Source: Skermanella aerolata KACC 11604
GTDB lineage: Bacteria > Pseudomonadota > Alphaproteobacteria > Azospirillales > Azospirillaceae
Assembly (NCBI RefSeq): GCF_000936425.1
Contig: NZ_AVFK01000015.1
Coordinates: 1 to 64,000, forward strand
Reading direction: 5' to 3'
DNA: 64,000 bases
A program made the translations under genes and the position numbers. Of the stretch, positions 8,997 to 17,188 are shown in pieces (position 1 is the stretch's first letter; the number at the start of each line of letters is the position of its first letter). Below the pieces are notes generated by a model. The model did no database searches and was not told the DNA's origin. It was given only the letters and a program-made list of their open reading frames with translations.

Positions 8997-9776
8997 ATGC
9001 CGGAGAAAGCGTTGCAAATCTGGGGCAATGGCGCAATCGCCAGGAAGAATGGCATCGGGTTTCGAAACCTGCTGATGTTCGCAACGCTCCTGCTGGCGCC
9101 TTCTCCTGGGGGCGTCGTCGCGGCCGACCTCCCGGTAGACCTGGAACTTGTTCTCGCGGTCGACGTCTCGGGGTCGATCGATACCGAGCATGCCCACCTC
9201 CAGCGCAGCGGGTATGCCCGCGCACTGACCGACCGGCGTGTGATCGACGCGATCCAGTCCGGCTCCTTCGGCCGTATCGCGCTGACCTATGTGGAATGGG
9301 CGGACGACAGCCTTCAGCGCACCGTGGTCGGCTGGCGGGTGATCGACGGTCCGTCCAGCGCCAAGGACTTCGCCAAGGAGCTCGGCGGCGCTCCGACCGT
9401 CACCGAGGCACGGACTTCGATCAGCGCCCTGATCGACTATTGCGTACCACTCTTCAACGAGAATGGGTTCGACGGTGCCCGCCACGTGATCGACGTGTCC
9501 GGCGATGGAGAGAACAACGTGGGCCGGTCGATAACGCTGGCGCGCGACGACGCCGTAAAGGCCGGCGTCACCATCAACGGTCTCCCGATCGTGAGGGAGG
9601 GGCTGCTGCCCTGGGCCGAGGACCGCGATCACCGACGCAACCTGGACGCCTATTACCGTGACAGCGTGATCGGCGGTCCCGGAGCCTTCGTGGTAGTGGT
9701 CAAGGACTACAACAATTTCGCCGACGCGATCATCTCCAAGCTGCTCAAGGAGATAGCGGAGCTTCCATCGCCCTGA
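8997..9776 (+). CDS. DUF1194 protein, exported von Willebrand factor A domain
   Basis: About 259 residues. A hydrophobic N-terminal segment (RNLLMFATLLLAPSPGGVVAA) looks like a signal peptide cleaved near VAA. It is followed by a VWA-like fold with an intact MIDAS start DVSGSID, a later conserved Thr region (TYVEWADDS) and VIDVSGDGENN, all features of the DUF1194 family. Family function is not established; metal-dependent binding of a periplasmic partner is a reasonable guess. The start at ATG 8997 is uncertain: ATG 9075, just before the hydrophobic core, is the alternative, and neither has a clear ribosome site. It is transcribed away from the fru operon. Confidence 0.8.
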   Translation: MPEKALQIWGNGAIARKNGIGFRNLLMFATLLLAPSPGGVVAADLPVDLELVLAVDVSGSIDTEHAHLQRSGYARALTDRRVIDAIQSGSFGRIALTYVEWADDSLQRTVVGWRVIDGPSSAKDFAKELGGAPTVTEARTSISALIDYCVPLFNENGFDGARHVIDVSGDGENNVGRSITLARDDAVKAGVTINGLPIVREGLLPWAEDRDHRRNLDAYYRDSVIGGPGAFVVVVKDYNNFADAIISKLLKEIAELPSP

Positions 9777-9861
9777 GGCACATCCGGTCCGGCATCGTCG
9801 GAACAGGGGAGGGCATGCCGTGTTGCACTGCATCGGGTGAAACCACAGCAAGCCTTCCGCG

Positions 9862-11175
9862 ATGGATATCCCAGCCAAAGGACGGATCGCGTTCGTCCTT
9901 ATCTTCGCGGCCTTTTTCATTCCGGTGTGGGGCTATACAGCGACCGCCTCGGTCACGTGGATGCGGATGCTCGACCTCGACGGTTTCCGGTCGGCTGCCG
10001 ACGTCGGATCCTATCTGCTGGAACTCCGCACCGGAATTCCACCCGTGCTCTCCGCGCTCGAACTGCTCTGGTGGGTTCGGTTCCGTGACCTGACGCTGTT
10101 CACCGAGATCCTCTATCCCATCACCATAGCGCTGGCCTTCACGCTGGCGGTGGCGTTGCAGTCCGCGCGGCCGATGCACCGCATCGTCCTTGTCGCGATG
10201 GGCGTCTTCTTGGCGAACCGGGGCGCCGAGGTTCATGCCGGCAACCCAGCCAACTACGACCCGCTGTTCGCGCTCCTGCTGCTCGGTTATTTCGTGCTGA
10301 TCGACACCTGGCAGCGGAAACGCCATCCGGTCTGGCTGGCCGCGGCCGGCCTTTGCCTGTCGCTGCTGGAACTGACACGGCCTTTCATGATCTTCCTCCT
10401 GCCGCTTTTCCTGCTGGTGGACGGACACCGGATCTACCTGACTGCATCGCGCCGCCAAACCGCGCCGCTTCGGGTCGGCGGAATTCGGACCGCCCTGGCG
10501 GCTTTCCTGCTGCCGGTAGTCGTCCTGTCCGGAGGCTGGCATTTGCACCTGTACGCGGCGCACGATCGCCAGATCGCCTGGACCAACATATCGGGCTACA
10601 ATCTCCAGCGTGCCTGGGAGGACTTCGATCCGGAGATCGGGGCGGTGCAGCACCTCGATCAGTTGCCGCGCAACGGCGAGCTTTGGGCGAACCTGAATAC
10701 GACCGAAATCTACCGGAAGAGCGAAGACTTGAAGCGGATGATCGTCGGCAAGATCCTCGACGACCCGTCCGGCGCCGCAGTCCATGTGACGAACCGGCTG
10801 GCAACCTTCGTCAGTTCGCCGGTTGGGATGTACGGTCACGATCCCAAGGGCATCGATATCGAGATATACCGGAAACTGGTCTCCGCCCTGGTCCTTCTGC
10901 TGCCGATATATGTCGCGGTATCGGCGGTCTCGCTTCTTCGCCGCCGCCGGTGGCCGTGGCTCGATCCGCACTGGTGGCTGGCCGCATCCACCTTGTCGAT
11001 CGCCCTGGTGGTGACTTTGGGCGAGCAGGGAGAAGAGGCGCGGTTCCTCTTCACCATCATGCCGATGCTCCTGGCCGTCGCCAGCTTCGCAGTCAGCGAT
11101 GTGATCAGAGCGGTTCGCGCCGACACAGACCGCCCGGACTGCGACAAAGGTGCTCCGGCTTGCGACTGGTATTAA
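9862..11175 (+). CDS. polytopic inner-membrane protein, GT-C-like
   Basis: A 437-residue protein with about nine hydrophobic segments, separated by one large polar stretch (about residues 220-310). I do not recognise a named family with certainty. The arrangement of many helices, a conserved-looking acidic/Arg cluster before a helix (GEQGEEARFLFTIMPMLL) and the short loop motif in the first half resemble GT-C-fold membrane glycosyltransferases, but no catalytic DD/DE motif can be pointed to. It starts 85 bases after the DUF1194 gene on the same strand and is followed by the ABC ATPase. No functional link to either is evident. Confidence 0.7.
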   Translation: MDIPAKGRIAFVLIFAAFFIPVWGYTATASVTWMRMLDLDGFRSAADVGSYLLELRTGIPPVLSALELLWWVRFRDLTLFTEILYPITIALAFTLAVALQSARPMHRIVLVAMGVFLANRGAEVHAGNPANYDPLFALLLLGYFVLIDTWQRKRHPVWLAAAGLCLSLLELTRPFMIFLLPLFLLVDGHRIYLTASRRQTAPLRVGGIRTALAAFLLPVVVLSGGWHLHLYAAHDRQIAWTNISGYNLQRAWEDFDPEIGAVQHLDQLPRNGELWANLNTTEIYRKSEDLKRMIVGKILDDPSGAAVHVTNRLATFVSSPVGMYGHDPKGIDIEIYRKLVSALVLLLPIYVAVSAVSLLRRRRWPWLDPHWWLAASTLSIALVVTLGEQGEEARFLFTIMPMLLAVASFAVSDVIRAVRADTDRPDCDKGAPACDWY

Positions 11176-11251
11176 GAACCAATTGCAAATTATCCCCGAC
11201 GTGACTTAATAGCCGCTTGTGAGCGCCCACCACGAGCAGCGACCGGGACCG

Positions 11252-12529
11252 ATGGATCATTCCTACTTCGACGAACCCAGCCTCGCCCAACGCCCCTGGA
11301 GCCTTCGTACCGCCCTTCGGGAGCGCGCGGCGGCCCTGCTGGGGAGAGCACCGGTCCGTTCGGCGCCATCCACTCAGCGGTCGGCCAGACGCCAAGCGCA
11401 TATCGACCCGAAAGCTTCGCTCGACGCTGCCGGCCCAGGGCACCGTAGCGCATCGGCCCCGTCCGAGGCCCTGACGCTCGACCATATCCGCCACCGCTAT
11501 GCCGGCATGACCGCCGTCGACGACGTAAGCCTGAACATCGCCCATGGCGAGATCCTGTGTCTGGTCGGCCCCAGCGGCTGCGGCAAGTCCACGCTGCTGC
11601 GAATCGCCGCCGGCCTGGAGGCGCTTCAGCGCGGCACGGTCAGGATCAACGGGCAGGTCGTGGCCGACGATAGCGGATGCATCCCGCCGGAACGGCGCGG
11701 CGTCGGTCTGGTCTTCCAGGACTATGCCCTTTTCCCCCATCTGTCCGTGATCGACAATGTCCGATTCGGCTTGTCCGGCAGGCCTGCCGCCCATCAGCGC
11801 CGCCGGGCGATGGAAACGCTGGAGCAGGTCGGCATGGGCGGCTACGCCGATCATTTTCCCCATGCCCTGTCGGGCGGCCAGCAGCAGCGCGTCGCCCTGG
11901 CGCGTGCCCTGGCCCCAGATCCGGCGGTGCTGCTGCTCGACGAGCCGTTCTCCGGACTGGACGCCCGACTGCGCGAGCAGGTGCGGGACGAAACGCTGCA
12001 TGTGCTGAAGCGGACCGGCGCCGCCACCATGCTGGTCACGCACGACCCGGAAGAGGCCATGTTCCTGGCCGACCGCATCGCCCTGATGCGCAATGGCAAG
12101 CTGGTCCAGCTCGGCAGCCCGGTCGATCTCTACAACCGTCCCGCCGACGGCTTCGCCGCCAGCTTCTTCGGGGAGGTCAACCGGATCGACGGCACCGTCC
12201 GCGGGGGCGCCGTCGATACGCCGGTCGGACGGGTCGCAACAGATCTTCCGGAAGGAAGTGCCGCACAGGTCATGATCAGGCCGGAGGCGCTCAGCCTCGC
12301 GCCGCTGGATAGTGCAGGGGGCGCCGCCGTTCCCAATATCGCCCGTGTCATGGCATCCCGGCTGCTGGGACGGACAAGCCTGGTCCACCTTTCGATTCCG
12401 GACGGGCGGAGCGGATGCCATCTGCACTCCCGGATGCCGGGGCAGTTCCTCCCCCAGGAGGAGACGCACGTGGCAATTACGCTGGATGCCCGTCAAGCCT
12501 TTGTATTCCCCGCCAAAGATCCGACATAA
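11252..12529 (+). CDS. ABC transporter ATP-binding protein (FbpC/PotA-like), orphan
   Basis: A 425-residue ATPase. After an unusual basic, low-complexity N-terminal extension of about 72 residues comes a complete nucleotide-binding domain: Walker [11 protein letters not shown]-loop LVFQDYALFPH, signature LSGGQQQR, Walker B LLLLDEPFSGLD and switch His in LVTHDPEEA. A TOBE-like C-terminal region (about residues 300-425) follows. Sequence type is that of iron(III)/polyamine/sulphate importers. No permease or binding-protein gene is next to it, so the substrate is unknown. Start chosen at ATG 11252; GTG 11219 in the same frame would add 11 residues. No in-frame start removes the extension before the conserved domain. 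Confidence 0.85.
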   Translation: MDHSYFDEPSLAQRPWSLRTALRERAAALLGRAPVRSAPSTQRSARRQAHIDPKASLDAAGPGHRSASAPSEALTLDHIRHRYAGMTAVDDVSLNIAHGEILCLVGPSGCGKSTLLRIAAGLEALQRGTVRINGQVVADDSGCIPPERRGVGLVFQDYALFPHLSVIDNVRFGLSGRPAAHQRRRAMETLEQVGMGGYADHFPHALSGGQQQRVALARALAPDPAVLLLDEPFSGLDARLREQVRDETLHVLKRTGAATMLVTHDPEEAMFLADRIALMRNGKLVQLGSPVDLYNRPADGFAASFFGEVNRIDGTVRGGAVDTPVGRVATDLPEGSAAQVMIRPEALSLAPLDSAGGAAVPNIARVMASRLLGRTSLVHLSIPDGRSGCHLHSRMPGQFLPQEETHVAITLDARQAFVFPAKDPT

Positions 12530-12554
12530 AGGCTCCTGAAACTGTTCGGCCCCG

Positions 12555-12626
12555 GGGGGCAGGTCTGTGTCTGCCCCCGTAGCGTTGCGGTTGGATTGGC
12601 TTTCTGCCAATATCCCGCCGCAACGC
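12555..12626 (+). other. two stem-loops in the tatA leader
   Basis: Between the ABC gene and tatA there is first a hairpin (GGGGGCAG at 12555-12562 with CTGCCCCC at 12571-12578), with no T-tract. It is followed by a nested structure: outer 9-bp stem GCGTTGCGG (12582-12590) with CCGCAACGC (12618-12626), enclosing an inner hairpin ATTGGC-TTTCT-GCCAAT (12595-12611). The second structure ends 31 bases before the tatA ATG and would lie in its 5' untranslated region if transcription starts upstream. It may be a weak terminator for the ABC gene, an mRNA-stabilising element or a regulatory leader. Confidence 0.5.
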
Positions 12627-12657
12627 GCGCCCGTGAGCGGACTTTGGAGATTCCTCA

Positions 12658-12942
12658 ATGAGTATCGGTATTTGGCAGGTCGTCCTTATCCTTCTGATCG
12701 TCCTGATCATCTTCGGAGCCGGTAAGCTGCCCAAGGTGATGGGCGACGTCGCCAAGGGTGTGAAAAGCTTTAAATCTGGGCTGAAGGACGACGAGGACGA
12801 AACGACGGCCGAGCCGCCGCGTGTCGTTCAGACCCATACGGCGCCGCCGGCATCGCCGGTTGCCACGCAGCCCGTTCCGACAGGTTCGCCGACCGTGGAC
12901 CACACGACCACCGTGAAGAAGGACGAGACGGCGAAGACCTGA
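12658..12942 (+). CDS. tatA: Sec-independent translocase TatA
   Basis: A 94-residue TatA/E-type protein: one N-terminal membrane helix (WQVVLILLIVLIIFG), the conserved FGAGKLP hinge and an amphipathic helix (VMGDVAKGVKSFKSGLKDD), then an acidic, disordered tail. TatA oligomers form the pore of the twin-arginine pathway for folded proteins. GGAG sits ahead of the ATG. It is the first gene of tatA-tatB-tatC, 75 bases before tatB. Confidence 0.96.
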   Translation: MSIGIWQVVLILLIVLIIFGAGKLPKVMGDVAKGVKSFKSGLKDDEDETTAEPPRVVQTHTAPPASPVATQPVPTGSPTVDHTTTVKKDETAKT

Positions 12943-13017
12943 TCCCCGTCAGCGCCGTGCAGATCACCGGCCTGGACATTCCAGGCGGCATCCACCGCAG
13001 TCCTTGGATGACCCATA

Positions 13018-13557
13018 ATGCTTGATATTGGCTGGTCCGAAATTGCCGTCATCGTCGTCGTGGCGTTGATCGTCATAGGGCCGAAGGACCTGCCGAAGGT
13101 TTTGAAGACCATCGGTATCTGGGTTCGCAAAGCGCGTATGCTGACTCGCGACTTCCAGAACAGCGTGGACGAGATGATCCGCGAAGCCGACATGGACGAT
13201 GTCCGGCGGCAGGCTACCGAATTGCGGAATATCAACATTGGCCGCGAGGTCGAAAAGACCATCGACCCGTCCGGATCTCTGCGTGACGCCTTCGACCCGA
13301 ACATCACGTCGCGTCCGCGCGACGACGGACCGCCCAAGGACGTCGACGCGGAGGAAGAGGCGGACCGGCTGGCCCATGAGGGCACCAAAACTCCCGCCCA
13401 GCATGCCGCGACCGGATCGAACGGCGCCCAGTTGCCCGTTCCGGCAGCCGAACCGCAGTTGCCCGCGACCGCCACCGACTTGAAGATTCCCGAACCCGCA
13501 CCGGCACATACACCTGCACCGGCCGAATCACCTGACAAACGGGCGTTACCATCGTGA
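13018..13557 (+). CDS. tatB: Sec-independent translocase TatB
   Basis: A 179-residue TatB protein: membrane helix with the conserved early Glu (MLDIGWSEIAVIVVVALIVIGPKDLP), GPKDLPKVLKTIG hinge and amphipathic helix, and a long Pro/Ala-rich acidic tail that is not conserved. TatB with TatC forms the receptor for twin-arginine signal peptides. The gene overlaps tatC by four bases (GTGA). Confidence 0.95.
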   Translation: MLDIGWSEIAVIVVVALIVIGPKDLPKVLKTIGIWVRKARMLTRDFQNSVDEMIREADMDDVRRQATELRNINIGREVEKTIDPSGSLRDAFDPNITSRPRDDGPPKDVDAEEEADRLAHEGTKTPAQHAATGSNGAQLPVPAAEPQLPATATDLKIPEPAPAHTPAPAESPDKRALPS

Positions 13558-14381
13558 GCGACGACGGCCTCGACGACAGCAAGATGCCGCTGCTCGATCA
13601 CCTGATCGAGTTGCGCACCCGGCTGATGTACTCAATCCTGGCGATCTTCGCCGCTTTCCTGGTCTGTTACTATTTCAGCCCGCAGATCTACGCCTTCCTG
13701 GTCCGCCCGCTTGCCAACCTGCTCGGCAACGAAGGCCGCAGGATGATCTACACGGGCTTGACGGAAGCGTTCTTCACCTATGTCAAGGTGGCGTTCTGGG
13801 CCGGTACGTTCCTGTCGTTCCCGATCATCGCGACCCAGCTCTGGATGTTCGTGGCGCCGGGCCTGTACAAGCACGAACGCAATGCCTTCCTGCCGTTCCT
13901 GATCGCGACGCCGATCCTGTTCTTCTTGGGCGGCGCCCTGGTCTACTACGCGATCTTCCCGCTCGCCTGGCAGTTCTTCCTCAGCTTCGAGCAGTTGACC
14001 CCCGGCCCCGAAGGGCTGCCGATCCAGTTCGAAGCCCGCGTCGGCGAGTATCTGTCGCTGGTCATGACGCTGATCTTCGCCTTCGGCATCGCCTTCCAGT
14101 TGCCGGTGCTGCTGACGCTGCTGATCCGCGCGGGGATCATCTCGTCCGCCGATCTGGCGGCCAAGCGCAAATACGCGATCGTCGGGATCCTGGTCGCGGC
14201 GGCCATCATGACTCCGCCCGACGTCATCAGTCAGATCGGCCTCGCCATACCGCTTTACATGCTCTACGAAGTCTCGATCCAGATCGGCCGCGTGATGGAG
14301 AAGCAACGTGCCAAGCGTGAGGCGGAACAGGAAGCGGCCGACCGGGCTGAGTCCGATCGGTCACAGGGTGCGGCGGAATAA
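13554..14381 (+). CDS. tatC: Sec-independent translocase TatC
   Basis: A 275-residue, six-helix membrane protein, the core receptor subunit of the Tat translocase. Family signatures visible: MPLLDHLIELRTRL at the cytoplasmic N-terminus, the F-T-G/E region around TGLTEAFFTYVKVAFWAG and the FPI-ATQLWMFVAPGLYKHER block, then FGIAFQLPVLLTLL. Starts at GTG, overlapping the tatB stop. A charged tail (KQRAKREAEQEAADRAESD) extends past the last helix. Confidence 0.96.
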   Translation: MSDDGLDDSKMPLLDHLIELRTRLMYSILAIFAAFLVCYYFSPQIYAFLVRPLANLLGNEGRRMIYTGLTEAFFTYVKVAFWAGTFLSFPIIATQLWMFVAPGLYKHERNAFLPFLIATPILFFLGGALVYYAIFPLAWQFFLSFEQLTPGPEGLPIQFEARVGEYLSLVMTLIFAFGIAFQLPVLLTLLIRAGIISSADLAAKRKYAIVGILVAAAIMTPPDVISQIGLAIPLYMLYEVSIQIGRVMEKQRAKREAEQEAADRAESDRSQGAAE

Positions 14382-14476
14382 CCACAGCCTGTAACTGCCG
14401 GTCCTGCTCCCCTGGACCGGAGACGCGAGGAGCTTTATAAACGGACTTCCCGTAACGTCTCCGATCCAGTGGTCCT

Positions 14477-15751
14477 ATGCACGACTTACGCCTGATTCGC
14501 GATAACCCCGAGGCTTTCGACCGTGGTCTGGCGAGGCGCGGGGTATCGCCCATGGCGGGCGAAATCCTCGAACTCGACACGCGCCGCCGTGCTGCCCAGA
14601 CGACCTTGCAGGAACTCCAGGCCCGCCGTAACGAGGCATCCAAGGAGATCGGCAAGGCCAAGCGGGAAGGCCGCGACGCCGACGCCCTGATGGCGGAAGT
14701 CGCCGGGCTGAAGGACCGCATGCAGGAGACGGAGGACGAAGAGCGCGCGGTAGGTGCGACGCTCGAAGGCTATCTCGTCAGCTTGCCCAATCTCCCTGCC
14801 GACGACGTTCCCGATGGTCCGGACGAAACCGCCAACGTGGAACTCCGCCGCGTCGGCGAACCGCCCAGGATCGACAAGGCGCTGGAGCATTTCGATCTCG
14901 GCGAGAAGCTCGGGATGATGGACTTCACCGCCGGCACCAAGCTGTCCGGTGCCCGGTTCACCGTGCTGCGCGGCAAGCTGGCCCGGCTGGAGCGGGCGCT
15001 AGGCCAATTCATGCTGGACCTGCACGTCAACGAGCACGGCTTCACCGAAGTCATGCCGCCGTTCCTGGTCCGCGACGAAGCGGCATTCGGCACCGGCCAG
15101 TTGCCGAAATTCTCCGAGGATCTGTTCAAGACCAATACCGGTCACTGGCTGATCCCGACCGCGGAAGTACCGCTGACCAACCTCGTCGCCGACCGCATCC
15201 TCGACCTGGAGGACCTGCCGCTTCGCATGACCGCGCTGACGCCTTGCTTCCGTTCGGAAGCGGGTGCGGCGGGCAAGGATACCCGCGGCATGATCCGCCA
15301 GCACCAGTTCTGGAAAGTCGAGATGGTCAGCGTGACCGGCCCGGACCAGTCGCAGGCGGAGCACGAGCGTATGACGGAATGCGCCGAGACTGTTCTGAAG
15401 CGGCTAGGCCTTCCGTTCCGGACCATCGTTCTGTGTACCGGAGACATGGGTTTCTCGGCCCGCAAGACCTACGACATCGAGGTCTGGTTGCCGGGGCAGA
15501 ACACCTACCGGGAGATTTCCAGCGTCTCCAACTGCGGCGACTTCCAGGCCCGCCGGATGAAGGCGCGCTGCCGGCCCCGTGGCGAAAAGAACACACAGTT
15601 CGTCCATACGCTAAACGGCTCGGGTGTCGCCGTCGGACGCTGCCTGATCGCGATCATGGAAAACTTTCAGCAACCTGATGGGTCCATAATCGTGCCGGAG
15701 GCTCTACGGCCTTACATGGGTGGTCTCGACAGGATTTCTCTGGATGCTTAA
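14477..15751 (+). CDS. serS: seryl-tRNA synthetase
   Basis: A 424-residue class II aminoacyl-tRNA synthetase that charges tRNA-Ser. The N-terminal coiled-coil arm for the long variable arm of tRNA-Ser covers roughly residues 30-105 ([21 protein letters not shown]). The catalytic core shows motif 2 ([24 protein letters not shown]) and motif 3 ([16 protein letters not shown]). Length and architecture are normal. The stop codon overlaps the surE start by eight bases. serS-surE-pcm-nlpD is a conserved alphaproteobacterial arrangement. Confidence 0.97.
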   Translation: MHDLRLIRDNPEAFDRGLARRGVSPMAGEILELDTRRRAAQTTLQELQARRNEASKEIGKAKREGRDADALMAEVAGLKDRMQETEDEERAVGATLEGYLVSLPNLPADDVPDGPDETANVELRRVGEPPRIDKALEHFDLGEKLGMMDFTAGTKLSGARFTVLRGKLARLERALGQFMLDLHVNEHGFTEVMPPFLVRDEAAFGTGQLPKFSEDLFKTNTGHWLIPTAEVPLTNLVADRILDLEDLPLRMTALTPCFRSEAGAAGKDTRGMIRQHQFWKVEMVSVTGPDQSQAEHERMTECAETVLKRLGLPFRTIVLCTGDMGFSARKTYDIEVWLPGQNTYREISSVSNCGDFQARRMKARCRPRGEKNTQFVHTLNGSGVAVGRCLIAIMENFQQPDGSIIVPEALRPYMGGLDRISLDA

Positions 15752-16526
15752 AGCTCCCCTGGACGTATCGAAGGCGCGAATCCTGCTGTCGAACGACGAT
15801 GGAATCCACGCTCCGGGGTTGGAAGTGCTGGAGAAGATCGCCCGGACTCTGTCGGACGACGTCTGGGTGGTGGCGCCGGAGACGGAACAGTCCGGGGCTA
15901 GCCATTCGCTGACGCTCCATCGGCCGCTGCGGATGCGGCAGATGGGTGAACGCCGGTTCGCGGTGGATGGCACCCCGACCGACTGCGTGCTTCTCGCGAT
16001 CAACCATATCTTGAAAGACCGCAAGCCCGACCTCGTGCTTTCCGGCGTCAACCATGGCAGCAACCTGGGCGAGGACGTGACTTATTCCGGCACCATCGCC
16101 GCCGCGATGGAAGCCACCCTGCTCGGCGTTCCGGCCATCGCGATGAGCCAGCATCTCGACCCTGCCCAGCCGGCGCTGTGGCAGACGGCGCTGCACTGGG
16201 GGCCGGAAGTCGTCCGCAAGGCGGTTTCCGTCGGCTGGCCGCGCAATGTCCTGATGAACGTCAACTTTCCCAGCGTGGAGCCGGATCAGGCACAGGGCAT
16301 CCACGTCGTCCGTCACGGCCAGCGCAAGGTCGGCGACGACCTGATCGAGCGGACCGACCCGCGCGGCCGGTCCTATTTCTGGATCGGCACCCTGCGGGGC
16401 GAGGCCGACACCCTGCCGGATACCGATATCGGCGTGGTGCTGGAAAAGGGGATAGCCGTGACCCCGCTGTTCCTCGACCTGACCCATACCCCAACGCTGG
16501 AGACCCTGCGGACGGTGTTCGCTTGA
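15744..16526 (+). CDS. surE: 5'/3'-nucleotidase SurE
   Basis: A 260-residue survival-protein E phosphatase acting on nucleoside monophosphates and short polyphosphates. Metal-site motifs are [14 protein letters not shown] (Asp-Asp pair) and the conserved [19 protein letters not shown] with the Asn ligand. The ATG at 15744 has AGGA nine bases upstream and gives the normal family start; a GTG at 15720 would add eight residues inside serS. The stop overlaps the pcm start (TTGA). Confidence 0.94.
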   Translation: MLKAPLDVSKARILLSNDDGIHAPGLEVLEKIARTLSDDVWVVAPETEQSGASHSLTLHRPLRMRQMGERRFAVDGTPTDCVLLAINHILKDRKPDLVLSGVNHGSNLGEDVTYSGTIAAAMEATLLGVPAIAMSQHLDPAQPALWQTALHWGPEVVRKAVSVGWPRNVLMNVNFPSVEPDQAQGIHVVRHGQRKVGDDLIERTDPRGRSYFWIGTLRGEADTLPDTDIGVVLEKGIAVTPLFLDLTHTPTLETLRTVFA

Positions 16527-17188
16527 CCATCGACGCGCGCAAGATCCGCCTCATCATGCAGCTCCGGCGGTCCGGAGTGACCGATACGGCCGTGCTGGCC
16601 GTGATCGAGCGGCTTCCGCGCGAACTGTTCGTCCCGCGCTCTTTCCTCGACCAAGCCTACGAGGACATGGCCCTGCCGATCGGCTCCGGCCAGACGATCA
16701 GCCAGCCGCTGGTTGTCGCGATGATGACCCAGGCGCTCGGACTTCACGACCGTCAGAAGGTGCTGGAGATCGGCACGGGCTCTGGATATCAGGCGGCCGT
16801 GCTGTCCAGGCTGGTCCGTCGCGTCTATACAATCGAGCGCCATCGTGCGCTGCTGCACGAGGCCGAAGGCCGCTTCGCCCAGCTCGGCTTCCACAACATC
16901 ACGACTCGGGCGGGGGACGGCACCAAGGGGTGGCCGGAACAAGCGCCCTTCGACCGCATCCTGGTCACGGCGGCGGCTGACGGCGACATCCCGAAGACCT
17001 TGACCGACCAGCTCGCCCTGGGAGGAGTCATGGTCGCTCCCCTGGGGAATGACCGGCGCGATCAGCGTGTTTATCGAATACGCCGTACCGAAACCGGTCT
17101 GGAAAGGGAAGAACTGTGGCCCGTCCGATTCGTTCCTCTGCTACCCGAGCCGGTCGTGGTTCCGGTAGCTCGGGCGCGCTCATTATGA
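16523..17188 (+). CDS. pcm: protein-L-isoaspartate O-methyltransferase
   Basis: A 221-residue SAM-dependent enzyme that repairs isoaspartyl residues in aged proteins. The SAM motif I is VLEIGTGSGYQAAVL. The upstream block PIGSGQTISQPLVVAMMTQAL is diagnostic of the family. The frame is open further upstream inside surE, but family alignment starts at the TTG at 16523 (encoding the start of [17 protein letters not shown]), which overlaps the surE stop. This makes it a TTG-initiated, coupled gene. The 3' end overlaps the lipoprotein gene by four bases (ATGA). Confidence 0.94.
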   Translation: MTIDARKIRLIMQLRRSGVTDTAVLAVIERLPRELFVPRSFLDQAYEDMALPIGSGQTISQPLVVAMMTQALGLHDRQKVLEIGTGSGYQAAVLSRLVRRVYTIERHRALLHEAEGRFAQLGFHNITTRAGDGTKGWPEQAPFDRILVTAAADGDIPKTLTDQLALGGVMVAPLGNDRRDQRVYRIRRTETGLEREELWPVRFVPLLPEPVVVPVARARSL

